DNA of 25,118 nt, taken from NCBI GenBank assembly GCA_964369605.1, contig CAYJFD010000030.1:1-25118 (forward strand), in the 5' to 3' direction. Positions 1-7,873 of this stretch are shown here, piece by piece. The DNA comes from CAYJFD01 sp964369605 (lineage in GTDB: Bacteria > Bacteroidota > Bacteroidia > Bacteroidales > UBA932). Positions within the stretch are counted from its first letter, which is position 1. Each line of letters starts with the position of its first letter. A program made the position numbers and the translations under genes. The notes beneath the pieces are model-generated. The model worked only from the letters and a program-made list of their open reading frames with translations. It was not told the origin of the DNA and searched no databases.

Positions 1-7
1 AATTATT

Positions 8-502
8 ATGAAAAAGAATAAATATTTACTATTAGCTGTATTTTTGCTAGCATTAGTAGCATCGTCTTGCAACAGAGGGACTGTATATGTTGAATATAGG
101 GGTGATTCAGATCTTTTTTTAAAGAATTCAACTGATCAAACTATTAATGTACATATTTCTATTGATAGTACTATTCAATGGTATTTTCACTCCATAGATT
201 TTAAAAAAGATTTCACGATTCAAGCCGATGAGAGAGTCAGGATACTTTACTATCATAGATCTGGTCCTTCTCCAAGATTTGATACTAAAGACGGACTTGA
301 ATATTATATGGAGAAAACCGCATCATTTTTTCTAACTGATGTTAATTATATTGAATTAACTTATGAAGATGGCAAGGAAGTGAGATACGAAAGAGAAGAC
401 CTTACACCTATTCCAACTGACAACCCAATGTATTTAGAGAATTACGAACGATCCATTATATCACCAGGCTTGTTATTTTTTGATTTCGAAATCGAAGAAT
501 AA
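8..502 (+). CDS. Small predicted lipoprotein, function unknown
   Basis: I do not recognise a family for this 164-residue protein. It opens with a clear lipoprotein signal: MKKNKY, a hydrophobic stretch at residues 7-19, then ASSC with Cys21 as the likely lipidated residue. The mature part (22-164) is rich in Tyr, Asp, Glu and Ile/Val with no further transmembrane segment. It reads like a small beta-rich domain exported to the cell envelope. No Lys-Asp/Glu surface-export signal follows the Cys, so a periplasm-facing position is more likely than a surface one (inference). Only seven bases precede the ATG, so promoter and upstream partner are outside the window. The good signal peptide makes the start credible. 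A strong terminator follows at once, so the unit ends here and is separate from glnN. Confidence 0.8.
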   Translation: MKKNKYLLLAVFLLALVASSCNRGTVYVEYRGDSDLFLKNSTDQTINVHISIDSTIQWYFHSIDFKKDFTIQADERVRILYYHRSGPSPRFDTKDGLEYYMEKTASFFLTDVNYIELTYEDGKEVRYEREDLTPIPTDNPMYLENYERSIISPGLLFFDFEIEE

Positions 503-523
503 GAGTTAGCTCTAATAAATATT

Positions 524-560
524 AACTGGTCAGATGAATTTATCTGACCAGTTTTTTTTT
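524..560 (+). terminator. Intrinsic terminator after the lipoprotein gene
   Basis: A perfect 12-bp stem (524-535 AACTGGTCAGAT with 542-553 ATCTGACCAGTT), a six-base loop and a run of nine T (552-560) lie 22 bases after the stop codon. This is a textbook Rho-independent terminator on the plus strand. Confidence 0.95.
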
Positions 561-654
561 ACATACACCCCAAATAATATACATACCTACTACAAAAAAA
601 CAATATTTTTTCACATACCCCCTAAAAAAACACATATCATATTGAAAAAATATG

Positions 655-662
655 TATTTTTG
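655..662 (+). promoter_or_regulatory. Bacteroidota -7 box upstream of glnN
   Basis: TATTTTTG matches the TAnnTTTG -7 consensus and is followed by C. It lies 27 bases before the glnN ATG, giving a leader of about 20 bases. No convincing -33 TTTG is found at the usual spacing. An AT-rich tract with repeated ACATA and CCTAAAAAAA motifs (561-688) surrounds it and may hold operator sites. Confidence 0.6.
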
Positions 663-689
663 CACTCAAACCTAAAAAAATGACATATT

Positions 690-2879
690 ATGAAACATCA
701 AAGATTTGAAGCATTAAGAGAAATAGCAAATCGAGGCGATTACCCTCAAATCAAAGTTACAGAAAAAGTATCTTCATACTTCGGCTGTGATGTTTTCACA
801 AAAGAGGCTATGAGAAATTATATGTCAAAGGAAGTCTATGATAGTGTATGCAGTGCTATAGATCAAAGTAAAAGAATAGATCGTAAAATAGCAGATCAAG
901 TAGCTGCTGCGATGAAGACTTGGGCTATGGAAAGAGGAGTTACTCACTATACTCACTGGTTTCAGCCTCTTAATAATACTACAGCTGAAAAGCACGATGC
1001 ATTTTTCGAGCCTATATGGGGAGGAGGATCATTTGAAACCTTTAAAGGAGAACTTCTTTTTCAGCAGGAACCAGATGCCTCTTCATTTCCAAATGGAGGA
1101 CTAAGAAATACATTTGAGGCTAGAGGGTACTCTGCTTGGGATCCTTCTTCTAATGCCTTTATTCTTGAAAGTACACTTTGTATCCCAAGTATATTTGTAG
1201 CATATACTGGAGAGGCTCTTGACCATAAGACTCCATTATTGAAGTCATTATCAGTAATAGATAAGGCCGCAACTGAGGTCTGTCAACTCTTTGACAAAGA
1301 GGTATCCAAAGTTCAAGTTACCCTTGGCTGCGAGCAGGAATATTTCTTAGTAGATGAAGCACTATATTTTGCTCGTCCAGATCTATATCAAACTGGACGA
1401 ACCCTTATGGGGCATATAGCTGCAAAGGACCAACAGCTTGACGACCATTACTTTGGAGTTATTCCTGAACGTGTTTCAAATTTCATGAAAGATTTTGAAT
1501 ATCAGGCATATAGACTAGGTATACCTTTAAAAACAAGGCATAATGAGGTCGCTCCTAATCAATTCGAGTGTGCACCGATGTTTGAAGAAGCTAATATAGC
1601 CGTAGACCATAACACCCTTCTAATGAATATTATGCAAATCATAGCACCGAAACATAAATTAAGGGTATTATTCCACGAAAAACCATTTAAAGGAGTAAAC
1701 GGCTCAGGAAAACACTGTAACTGGGCACTTGTAACAAATACTGGTGTAAATTTATTATCTCCAGGAAAGACTCCTAAAACAAATCTTCAGTTCTTAACCT
1801 ACTTTATTTGCACTATTAAGGCTATGAGTGAACACGGAGCTATGGTAATGTCTTCTATCGCAAGTGAGTCAAACTCTCATCGCTTAGGGGCAAACGAAGC
1901 ACCTCCCTCTATTATGTCAGTATTTATAGGCTCTACTCTATCTGATGTTCTTGACTCTTTAGAAAGCAGAGTATCAGATAAAAAAATGACACCTGACCAG
2001 AAAACTGAATTAAAATTAGATATAGGTAAGATTCCAGAGATACTTCTCGATAACACTGATAGAAATAGAACCTCCCCTTTTGCCTTTACAGGTAACCGTT
2101 TTGAATTTAGAGCAGCTGGTTCTTCAATTAATTGTGCAGCTCCTCTTATTCACATTAATATCGCTGTAGCCGATCAACTTATAAAATTTTCAAATGAAGT
2201 AAATCAGCTTATAGAAAAAGGAGTTAAAAAAGACGAGGCTATATTCCAGATTCTAAGACAGTATATTATTAGCTCAAAGAAGATTCGTTTTGAAGGAAAT
2301 GGATATAGTCCAGAGTGGATAAAGGAAGCTACAGAAGACAGAAACCTAGATTCTATTAATAATGTGCCAGAAGCGTATAAACTCCTGACAAAGGAGTCCA
2401 TAGTTGAGTTATTCGGAAAGCACAATAAATTATCTTCTGGTGAGATCTCAGCTAGGTATGAGATAAATAATGAGATATACTTTAAGAAGCTACAAATAGA
2501 GTCTAGAGTGATGGTAGATGTAGCATCTAATCATATTATTCCTACCGCTATTAACTTTAAAAATCTACTTATTCAAAATGTAGAGGGTATGATGAGAATC
2601 TTCCCTGATGAATACACTGAACTAGCTGCTGAAGAGATCAAAGCTATAAAGAAGATTTCTGGCTATATTAATATAATCAGCAAAAACAGTAAGAATATGA
2701 TAGAGGTTCGAAAGAAATGGAATAATAATCCGTCTATTACTGAACGCTGTGTTGGTTATCATAATGAAGTAAATCCATATTTTGAAATCATTCGCGATGC
2801 CATAGACAAACTCGAGTTACTAATAGAAGATGGACTTTGGCCTCTACCAAAATATAGAGAATTATTCGTTATACATTAA
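690..2879 (+). CDS. glnN: Type III glutamine synthetase GlnN
   Basis: This enzyme makes glutamine from glutamate, ammonia and ATP in the cytoplasm. Its 729 residues match the usual size of the dodecameric type III (GlnN) enzymes of Bacteroides and are far longer than types I and II. The GSIII-specific N-terminal domain includes WFQPLNNTTAEKHDAF (about 90-105) and FEARGYSAWDPSSNAF (142-157). The catalytic core shows GCEQEYF (213-219, metal-binding Glu215 and Glu217), NEVAPNQFE (285-293), HEKPFKGVNGSGKHCNW (329-345, the ATP/glutamate loop) and a later FRAAGSS arginine segment. Nothing is missing or broken. It is monocistronic: a terminator lies upstream and the next gene converges, with its stop codon only 13 bases away. 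Nitrogen-dependent control is likely from the family, but no known operator can be named here. Confidence 0.97.
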   Translation: MKHQRFEALREIANRGDYPQIKVTEKVSSYFGCDVFTKEAMRNYMSKEVYDSVCSAIDQSKRIDRKIADQVAAAMKTWAMERGVTHYTHWFQPLNNTTAEKHDAFFEPIWGGGSFETFKGELLFQQEPDASSFPNGGLRNTFEARGYSAWDPSSNAFILESTLCIPSIFVAYTGEALDHKTPLLKSLSVIDKAATEVCQLFDKEVSKVQVTLGCEQEYFLVDEALYFARPDLYQTGRTLMGHIAAKDQQLDDHYFGVIPERVSNFMKDFEYQAYRLGIPLKTRHNEVAPNQFECAPMFEEANIAVDHNTLLMNIMQIIAPKHKLRVLFHEKPFKGVNGSGKHCNWALVTNTGVNLLSPGKTPKTNLQFLTYFICTIKAMSEHGAMVMSSIASESNSHRLGANEAPPSIMSVFIGSTLSDVLDSLESRVSDKKMTPDQKTELKLDIGKIPEILLDNTDRNRTSPFAFTGNRFEFRAAGSSINCAAPLIHINIAVADQLIKFSNEVNQLIEKGVKKDEAIFQILRQYIISSKKIRFEGNGYSPEWIKEATEDRNLDSINNVPEAYKLLTKESIVELFGKHNKLSSGEISARYEINNEIYFKKLQIESRVMVDVASNHIIPTAINFKNLLIQNVEGMMRIFPDEYTELAAEEIKAIKKISGYINIISKNSKNMIEVRKKWNNNPSITERCVGYHNEVNPYFEIIRDAIDKLELLIEDGLWPLPKYRELFVIH

Positions 2880-2892
2880 GAGCTTGTACTTC

Positions 2893-3891
2893 TTAAAGAT
2901 AGGTATTAAAGAATAAGACTAGCTTATTTATTGACGATTCCATATATTTAGGGACATCATAAAGATCTGTATGTATTGCACCTTCAACGATATATAGTTC
3001 TTTTGGTTCAGCTGATTTTTTGTAAGCCTCTTCGCTAAAATACACCGAGCTAGCATTTTCGCCCATAATAAATAGTAAAGGGCGAGGCGAAATGCTTTCG
3101 ATTTCTACCATAGGATAGAAATTCATTAAAGAAGCATTACTCACTAATGTATAGTCTGTTGTTGCTCTTGGGTGAGCTCCCCTATCTGTACGATAATATT
3201 CATAAAACTCATTAGGCGTGCTTGTTGGCTTAGTGGGTATGTTACTTGTATACTTTGGACGTCCTAATTTAAAATCCTTTGTTCTTTGTTCAGACATAGA
3301 ACTTAGCAGTTCATTCCTTTTTTGAGCAGAAAGTTTAGCCTCTCTAGCAAATCCTTGCTTGCGAGTACGCTCGCCCATATCAACTAAACTGACTGTTGCG
3401 ATAGCCCTCATTCTAGGATCTATCTTCGCAGCCGCTATTGCATAGCCACCTGCACCACATATTCCTAACACTCCTATTTTATCCTTATCGACTAATGTGT
3501 GATTACTCAAAAAATCAACTGCAGCACAGAAATCTTCAACTCTGATATCTGCTAATTCACTACCTCTTGGCTCTCCTTTACTCTCTCCATAGAAAGCAGC
3601 GTCGAATGCTAGGGCTATAAAACCATTTTCAGCTAGTTTCTTTGCGTGAAGTCCGGCAGTTTGTTCCTTGGTGCCACCAAAGGGGTGCCCTACTATTATT
3701 GCAGAATATTCTTTGCTTAGATCTAAGTCTCCAGGTAGGTATAAATCTCCAACTAATTCAATAGATATTCTATTTCGAAAAGTTACTTTTTCAACTCTCA
3801 CCTCACCAGATACAGTTACAGCCTCGACCTTTGGATTCGAGGCTGTAAACAATAGTATTATCGTGATGAGTAATTTATAATAAATTCTCAT
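2893..3891 (-). CDS. Exported alpha/beta hydrolase, YcjY-like, Cys nucleophile
   Basis: A 332-residue alpha/beta hydrolase of the dienelactone-hydrolase/YcjY type. Residues 1-24 form a Sec signal peptide (hydrophobic core 7-16, cleavage probable after VEA at 24), so the enzyme should act in the periplasm. Core motifs are GHPFGGTKEQTAG (68-80), the FDAAFYGES segment (96-104), the nucleophile elbow GICGAGG (143-149) with Cys145 where most esterases have Ser, a possible acid at Glu278, and His307 in GAIHTDLYD. The ATG lies six bases after the stop of the aldehyde reductase gene, so the two are almost certainly cotranscribed, hinting at ester or aldehyde metabolism or detoxification. The substrate is unknown. 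A thiol nucleophile is usual in dienelactone hydrolases and in some of these relatives. Confidence 0.87.
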   Translation of the reverse strand: MRIYYKLLITIILLFTASNPKVEAVTVSGEVRVEKVTFRNRISIELVGDLYLPGDLDLSKEYSAIIVGHPFGGTKEQTAGLHAKKLAENGFIALAFDAAFYGESKGEPRGSELADIRVEDFCAAVDFLSNHTLVDKDKIGVLGICGAGGYAIAAAKIDPRMRAIATVSLVDMGERTRKQGFAREAKLSAQKRNELLSSMSEQRTKDFKLGRPKYTSNIPTKPTSTPNEFYEYYRTDRGAHPRATTDYTLVSNASLMNFYPMVEIESISPRPLLFIMGENASSVYFSEEAYKKSAEPKELYIVEGAIHTDLYDVPKYMESSINKLVLFFNTYL

Positions 3892-3897
3892 TTTCTT

Positions 3898-5043
3898 TTA
3901 CTTACAGATTTCTAATATTTTTTCTACTTCTATATGCGTTACATTTTGTCTCTCCCCTAGCTTAGAGCCTCTCTCTCTCATTCTTTTCACTAATTCTAAA
4001 ACTACATCCTCTCCTACTCCATTTTCACTTAGTCTTGTCTTTAGTCCTAGGCTACGGAAAAATTCTTCAGTAGCGGTAATAGTAGCATCTATTCTTTGCG
4101 AGTCAGTACCCTGAGTTATTCCAAATACTCGTTCACCGTATTGAAGTATCTTTGCGCACTTCTGTTCACGCATCACACTCATCACTGCAGGCATTACTAT
4201 GGTAAGTGTATGTCCATGAGTTAAGCTTGTAAGAGCTGTTAGTTCGTGACCTATTAGGTGTGTAGCCCAATCCTGGTCAACGCCCATAGCCGTAAACCCA
4301 TTTAATGCCATAGAAGCAGATAGCATAAAGTTTGACATATTATCGTAGTTAGTCTTATCAGCTATTACTTTTGGAGCTATTTCCTTAACTGTTAATAAAA
4401 TTCCTTCAGACCATCTGTCCATTAATGGAGAAACGTTAGCTTCTGTAAGGTATTGCTCTAATACGTGAACATAAGTATCTGCTAAACCACAAGCTACTTG
4501 ATGAAGAGGTAAAGAATAGGTCACCTCAGGATCAAGAATCGAAAATTCAGGATAATTAGTATAAATTGGATATTTTTCTTTTGTTGCGTCATTAGATATA
4601 ACCGAACCATTATTCATCTCTGAACCAGTAGCTGGAAGAGTTAGCACTGATGCCATAGGTACACTTGGACCTATATAAACTCCCTCTAATACGATATCCC
4701 ACGCATCCTTATCTGTTTTTGCGGCTGCAGCTATTACCTTTGTTGCATCTAAAGTTGATCCACCTCCTACTGCTAGAAAATACTCCACTTCCTCTTTCTT
4801 TGCTAATTCTATAGCCTTACGCATCGTCTCAACTAGTGGGTTTGGCTCTATACCCCAAAATTCAATATAGTTTTTGCCTTCTAAGGCTGCTATTACTTGG
4901 TCATAAACACCATTTGTCTTTACACTTCCTCCTCCAAAGACAAGCATTATTTTCTTTCCTATTGGTAACTCGTTTGCGAGTTGAGCTATCGTTCCTTTAC
5001 CAAAAATAAGTTTGGTAGGATTCTTAAATTCAAAATTATTCAT
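3898..5043 (-). CDS. yqhD: YqhD/BdhA-type NADPH aldehyde reductase (Fe-type alcohol dehydrogenase)
   Basis: A 381-residue group III metal-dependent alcohol dehydrogenase, very close in layout to E. coli YqhD, which reduces many aldehydes with NADPH. Family landmarks are the N-terminal FGKG, FGGGSVK (36-42), GIEPNP (64-69), the cofactor-binding AVGGGSTLDATK (91-102), TLPATGSE (135-142), and the metal site with Asp189 and His193 (LADTYVHVLEQY), His266 (GHELTA) and His276. Length is normal. The gene heads a two-gene unit with the exported hydrolase and is transcribed divergently from an HxlR-family regulator 157 bases away. This arrangement suggests local control by reactive aldehydes or electrophiles (inference). 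The physiological role may be aldehyde detoxification or alcohol production. The symbol is by similarity only. Confidence 0.93.
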   Translation of the reverse strand: MNNFEFKNPTKLIFGKGTIAQLANELPIGKKIMLVFGGGSVKTNGVYDQVIAALEGKNYIEFWGIEPNPLVETMRKAIELAKKEEVEYFLAVGGGSTLDATKVIAAAAKTDKDAWDIVLEGVYIGPSVPMASVLTLPATGSEMNNGSVISNDATKEKYPIYTNYPEFSILDPEVTYSLPLHQVACGLADTYVHVLEQYLTEANVSPLMDRWSEGILLTVKEIAPKVIADKTNYDNMSNFMLSASMALNGFTAMGVDQDWATHLIGHELTALTSLTHGHTLTIVMPAVMSVMREQKCAKILQYGERVFGITQGTDSQRIDATITATEEFFRSLGLKTRLSENGVGEDVVLELVKRMRERGSKLGERQNVTHIEVEKILEICK

Positions 5044-5075
5044 AATATTATAGAATTTTTATTTGTTTATTACTG

Positions 5076-5083
5076 CAAAGTTA
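5076..5083 (-). promoter_or_regulatory. -7 box of the yqhD-hydrolase unit
   Basis: Read on the minus strand this is TAACTTTG followed by C, a full match to TAnnTTTG. It sits 32 bases before the yqhD ATG, giving a leader of about 26 bases. The same nine-base word TAACTTTGC precedes the second alcohol dehydrogenase. Confidence 0.7.
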
Positions 5084-5168
5084 AGTTATTTTATAAATTA
5101 TATAGGTACTGATTAATTATTCATATACTGAAAATTTATTCCCTATACCACATATTTAAGGTAATACC

Positions 5169-5176
5169 TATCTTTG
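5169..5176 (+). promoter_or_regulatory. -7 box of the hxlR-family gene
   Basis: TATCTTTG matches TAnnTTTG and lies 24 bases before the ATG at 5201. Together with the minus-strand box at 5076-5083 it makes the 157-base gap a divergent control region. No clear long palindrome was seen between the two boxes, although the stretch is very AT-rich. Confidence 0.7.
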
Positions 5177-5200
5177 TAACTATTATAAATAATATTAGAT

Positions 5201-5551
5201 ATGTACGAAAGAAAAACTCCCCTAGATTTGTCCTGTGGAATAAGAATTACGATGGGAATAATAGGTGCGAAATGGAAGCCTTGTATAATTGATTTTTTAC
5301 GAGATGGCGCTATGCGACCTAGTGAAATTCATAAAAAACTCCCAGAGGCAACTCCTCGTGTATTAAACTTACAGCTGAAGGAGCTTGAAGAGCATGGTGT
5401 TGTAAATAAAACTATCTATCCAGAACTTCCACCACGTTCAGAATATTCACTTACTCAACTTGGCTTAGACCTACTTCCAATCCTTGATATATTAGATGAG
5501 TGGGGAGAAAAACATAAAGACGAATTATCTAAGATCTTACTTGACCAGTAA
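5201..5551 (+). CDS. HxlR-family winged-helix transcriptional regulator
   Basis: A 116-residue DNA-binding protein of the HxlR (MarR-like) family, acting as a dimer in the cytoplasm. Typical landmarks are an N-terminal Cys12 (LSCGIR), GAKWKPCIIDFLRDG (22-36), the recognition-helix region PSEIHKKLPEATPRVLN (41-57), LKELEEHGVV (60-69) and the wing PPRSEYSLTQLG. Family members such as HxlR, YodB and HypR sense formaldehyde, quinones or other electrophiles, often through a Cys at the position of Cys12. The gene is divergent from yqhD, so control of that aldehyde reductase, and of itself, is the simplest reading (inference). It stands alone on the plus strand. The downstream hairpin at 5588-5622 could also end this transcript, though its T-run favours the other strand. 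Confidence 0.93.
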   Translation: MYERKTPLDLSCGIRITMGIIGAKWKPCIIDFLRDGAMRPSEIHKKLPEATPRVLNLQLKELEEHGVVNKTIYPELPPRSEYSLTQLGLDLLPILDILDEWGEKHKDELSKILLDQ

Positions 5552-5587
5552 ACTCTCTTTCTTTACTGCAGAGGTGGATAATTTAAT

Positions 5588-5622
5588 AAAAAATTGGGTG
5601 ATTTTAAAAATTCACCCAATTT
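5588..5622 (-). terminator. Intrinsic terminator of the second alcohol dehydrogenase gene
   Basis: An 11-bp perfect stem (5591-5601 with 5612-5622, core TTGGGTGA/TCACCCAA) lies between two convergent genes. On the minus strand it is followed by six T (the A-run 5588-5593 on the plus strand), so it best serves the minus-strand gene. It may act weakly in both directions. Confidence 0.8.
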
Positions 5623-5663
5623 GTCATACATTTCCTCACTATATAAGGATTCAAATTATTTGT

Positions 5664-6815
5664 TTAGAAATTAACTTTCTCTCCATTATAACAGCACATT
5701 AATACTTTCTCTAGTTCTTCTTCTGAAGGCACTCTAGGATTAAAGCTTGTGCATGGATCTGCCATCGCATGAGCTGCCATACTCTTAACTACGGCATTCC
5801 AATCTTCTTGCGAAACTCCATATTCTTTGATAGAATTAACTATTCCTACTTTTGAACGAAGTGATTCCACTGCTTGAGCAAAACCTTCTGCTCCTTGTGC
5901 ATCTACTAATTTTGCAAGTGCGTCATATCTATTTGTCGCTTTGGAGTTAAAACGGATAACATTCGCTAGAACTATTGCGTTAGCACAACCATGAGGAACT
6001 CCGAATTGACCTCCGATTTGATGCGCTAGTGAGTGAGCTATACCTAACCATACGTTAGTAAATGCGTAACCTCCTAAACAAGAAGCATCGTGCATATTTT
6101 GACGCGCTACTCCATTCTCTGGCTCATTGAATGCTGTTTCTAAATTTGCAAATATTAGTTCAATACCTCCTTTAGCTAGGGCATCAGCATAATTATCATC
6201 TACATTAGATGTATATGCTTCAACACAGTGAGTAAGTGCATCTAAACCTGTGTTAGCAGTAACGCTCTTTGGCATACTCTTACACAATTCACCGTCAACG
6301 ATTGATAGATCAGGTAAAAGTTCGTGTGATACTAAAGGATATTTTACTCCTTTTTCACGATCTGTGATAACTGCTAGTGCTGTTATCTCTGTTCCTGTAC
6401 CACTTGTAGCTGGGATAGCTACAAAACGAGCTTTATTACGTAATGCTGGAATACCGCATACTTTTATCATCTGATCGAATGTTAATTCTGGGTGCTCATA
6501 TATTGCCCACATTGCTTTAGCTGCATCTATTGCCGAACATCCGCCTAGTCCAATAATCCAATCTGGCTGCTCTTGTTCGAAAAATGCTGCTCCCTTACGT
6601 ACTGTATCAATTGATGGATCTGGTTCAACTCCATCAAATACCGAGTGTGCTATATTTATTTGATCTAGGATAGTTTCTACCTTGGAAAGGTAACCGTTTT
6701 CTCTAACAGATTTTCCCCCGATTACGATTACTGCTTTTTTTCCTGAAATGTTTTTAAGCTCTGATAGAGAGCCTAGACCATGATAAAGGTCTTGTGTTTG
6801 AAATAACTTTGCCAT
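5664..6815 (-). CDS. Iron-containing NAD(P)-dependent alcohol dehydrogenase
   Basis: A 383-residue Fe-type alcohol dehydrogenase of the propanediol/butanol/AdhE-domain branch, distinct from the YqhD-like enzyme. Visible motifs are GLGGCSAIDAAKAMW (89-103, cofactor loop with Cys93 where GGGS is commoner), IPATSGTGTE (134-143), and the metal ligands Asp192 and His196 (GLDALTHCVEAYTS), His261 and His275 (IAHSLAHQIGG and VPHGCANA). It should interconvert a short-chain alcohol and aldehyde in the cytoplasm, probably reducing aldehydes during fermentation to reoxidise NADH. An AraC-family gene lies 102 bases upstream on the same strand and is the likely regulator. It has its own promoter box and a terminator, so it is probably monocistronic. 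Substrate cannot be told from sequence. Confidence 0.94.
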   Translation of the reverse strand: MAKLFQTQDLYHGLGSLSELKNISGKKAVIVIGGKSVRENGYLSKVETILDQINIAHSVFDGVEPDPSIDTVRKGAAFFEQEQPDWIIGLGGCSAIDAAKAMWAIYEHPELTFDQMIKVCGIPALRNKARFVAIPATSGTGTEITALAVITDREKGVKYPLVSHELLPDLSIVDGELCKSMPKSVTANTGLDALTHCVEAYTSNVDDNYADALAKGGIELIFANLETAFNEPENGVARQNMHDASCLGGYAFTNVWLGIAHSLAHQIGGQFGVPHGCANAIVLANVIRFNSKATNRYDALAKLVDAQGAEGFAQAVESLRSKVGIVNSIKEYGVSQEDWNAVVKSMAAHAMADPCTSFNPRVPSEEELEKVLMCCYNGEKVNF

Positions 6816-6843
6816 ATCTTATTTGTTAATAATAATTATAATG

Positions 6844-6851
6844 CAAAGTTA
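6844..6851 (-). promoter_or_regulatory. -7 box of the iron alcohol dehydrogenase gene
   Basis: The minus strand reads TAACTTTGC, identical over nine bases to the yqhD box, 28 bases before the ATG at 6815. A second copy of TAACTTTGC lies at 6906-6914 on the same strand, just after the AraC-family stop codon, and could be a tandem promoter. Confidence 0.65.
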
Positions 6852-6917
6852 GGGGGATGAGGTTTTATTTAATTATACATTTACTCCATTGTGTTGTAAA
6901 ATGGCGCAAAGTTACAA

Positions 6918-7784
6918 CTATCGATTCATTTTCTTTTTTAATTCTGTTGGAGTACATCCGTATTTCTGGCCAATATACTTATTTAGTGCTGACTGAGAAT
7001 CGAATCCTAGAGAATATGCTATTTCTTTCAGCGGCATCTGTTCATAGATAAGTAGTTTTTTTATTTCTAGTGATAGCCTTTCGTGTATCAACTCTAAAGC
7101 AGTATTATTCCCATAACGCTTTGACAATATATTTAATTTCTTCGCTGAAACACCTAATCTATCACAATAGTTTTGAACCTTTCTATCGTGTCTAAAATCG
7201 TTATCAACAATTCTTCTGAACTCCATAAAAACATCTAATTCTTTATCTTTTACCCCTTTGAATGCTTCTGTCTGGCTTGAATTTATAGTTTTTAGAATTA
7301 TTATTTTTGTTAGAAACTTGATTTCTATTTTGTGTATATTATTATATGGTTCTTCGATACGCTTAATATGTTCCTTTATACTAAGTATTTCCCTAAATTG
7401 ACTCAACATAATTAGATCATAATTTATCACATTTACCCTTTTATGTAGGTCTACATTGTATTCCTTTAATTCTGTTGCTAATATTTCAGAACAGAATATT
7501 GAATGATCAAACATTAAGACTTCTCCTTTTGTTTGAGACTCAAAGTCGAAGGTAGATATTTGCTGTGGGAAAATAAAACAAATACACGGAGCTGTAATTT
7601 TATACTCTTCGAAATCTATCATCACACTACCTCTACCTTGCTCTAATAGAACAATTTGAAAGAAAGCGTTGCGATGTGGCTGCGTTAATTGAGCATTTAA
7701 AGTAGAATCGAGTTCTTTGAGAGCAAAACTCTCGTATTCATTTTTGGTTGCAAAATCAGATAATATTATATTTTTTATTTCCAT
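6918..7784 (-). CDS. AraC-family transcriptional regulator
   Basis: A 288-residue regulator with an N-terminal cupin-like sensing domain (roughly 1-170; strands around FFQIVLLEQGRGSVMIDF and CICFIFPQQ) and a C-terminal double helix-turn-helix (about 190-285). The first HTH spans VQNYCDRLGVSAKKLNILSK; the second includes PLKEIAYSLGFDSQSALNKY and ends in the YGCTPTEL motif typical of AraC/XylS proteins. It lies directly upstream of the iron alcohol dehydrogenase on the same strand, so it probably activates that gene (inference). It is separated from the hydrogenase operon by a strong terminator. A weak -7-like sequence, TATCTTTA, is seen on the minus strand at 7804-7811. The ligand is unknown. 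Confidence 0.93.
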   Translation of the reverse strand: MEIKNIILSDFATKNEYESFALKELDSTLNAQLTQPHRNAFFQIVLLEQGRGSVMIDFEEYKITAPCICFIFPQQISTFDFESQTKGEVLMFDHSIFCSEILATELKEYNVDLHKRVNVINYDLIMLSQFREILSIKEHIKRIEEPYNNIHKIEIKFLTKIIILKTINSSQTEAFKGVKDKELDVFMEFRRIVDNDFRHDRKVQNYCDRLGVSAKKLNILSKRYGNNTALELIHERLSLEIKKLLIYEQMPLKEIAYSLGFDSQSALNKYIGQKYGCTPTELKKKMNR

Positions 7785-7814
7785 AACTATGATATCATTT
7801 TGGTAAAGATAAAT

Positions 7815-7853
7815 AAAAAAAGAGTGATTAACACACTAAGTTAATCACTCTTT
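7815..7853 (-). terminator. Intrinsic terminator of the hydrogenase operon
   Basis: A perfect 13-bp inverted repeat (7819-7831 with 7841-7853, core GAGTGATTAA/TTAATCACTC) and a nine-base loop sit 20 bases after the hydC stop. Reading the minus strand, the stem runs into seven T (7815-7821). This ends the hydrogenase transcript before the AraC-family gene. Confidence 0.93.
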
Positions 7854-7873
7854 CTCTTTATTATTTTATGAGT

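Noticed and set aside
2895..2908. 14-base word AAAGATAGGTATTA whose complement recurs at 5162-5175 in the hxlR promoter
   Set aside because: In 25 kb of AT-rich DNA a matching 14-mer pair is expected by chance, and the first copy is the coding end of the hydrolase gene.
5496..5702. 68-codon plus-strand frame between hxlR and the alcohol dehydrogenase
   Set aside because: It overlaps the end of hxlR in another frame, crosses the terminator hairpin and the end of the opposite gene, and has no family likeness.
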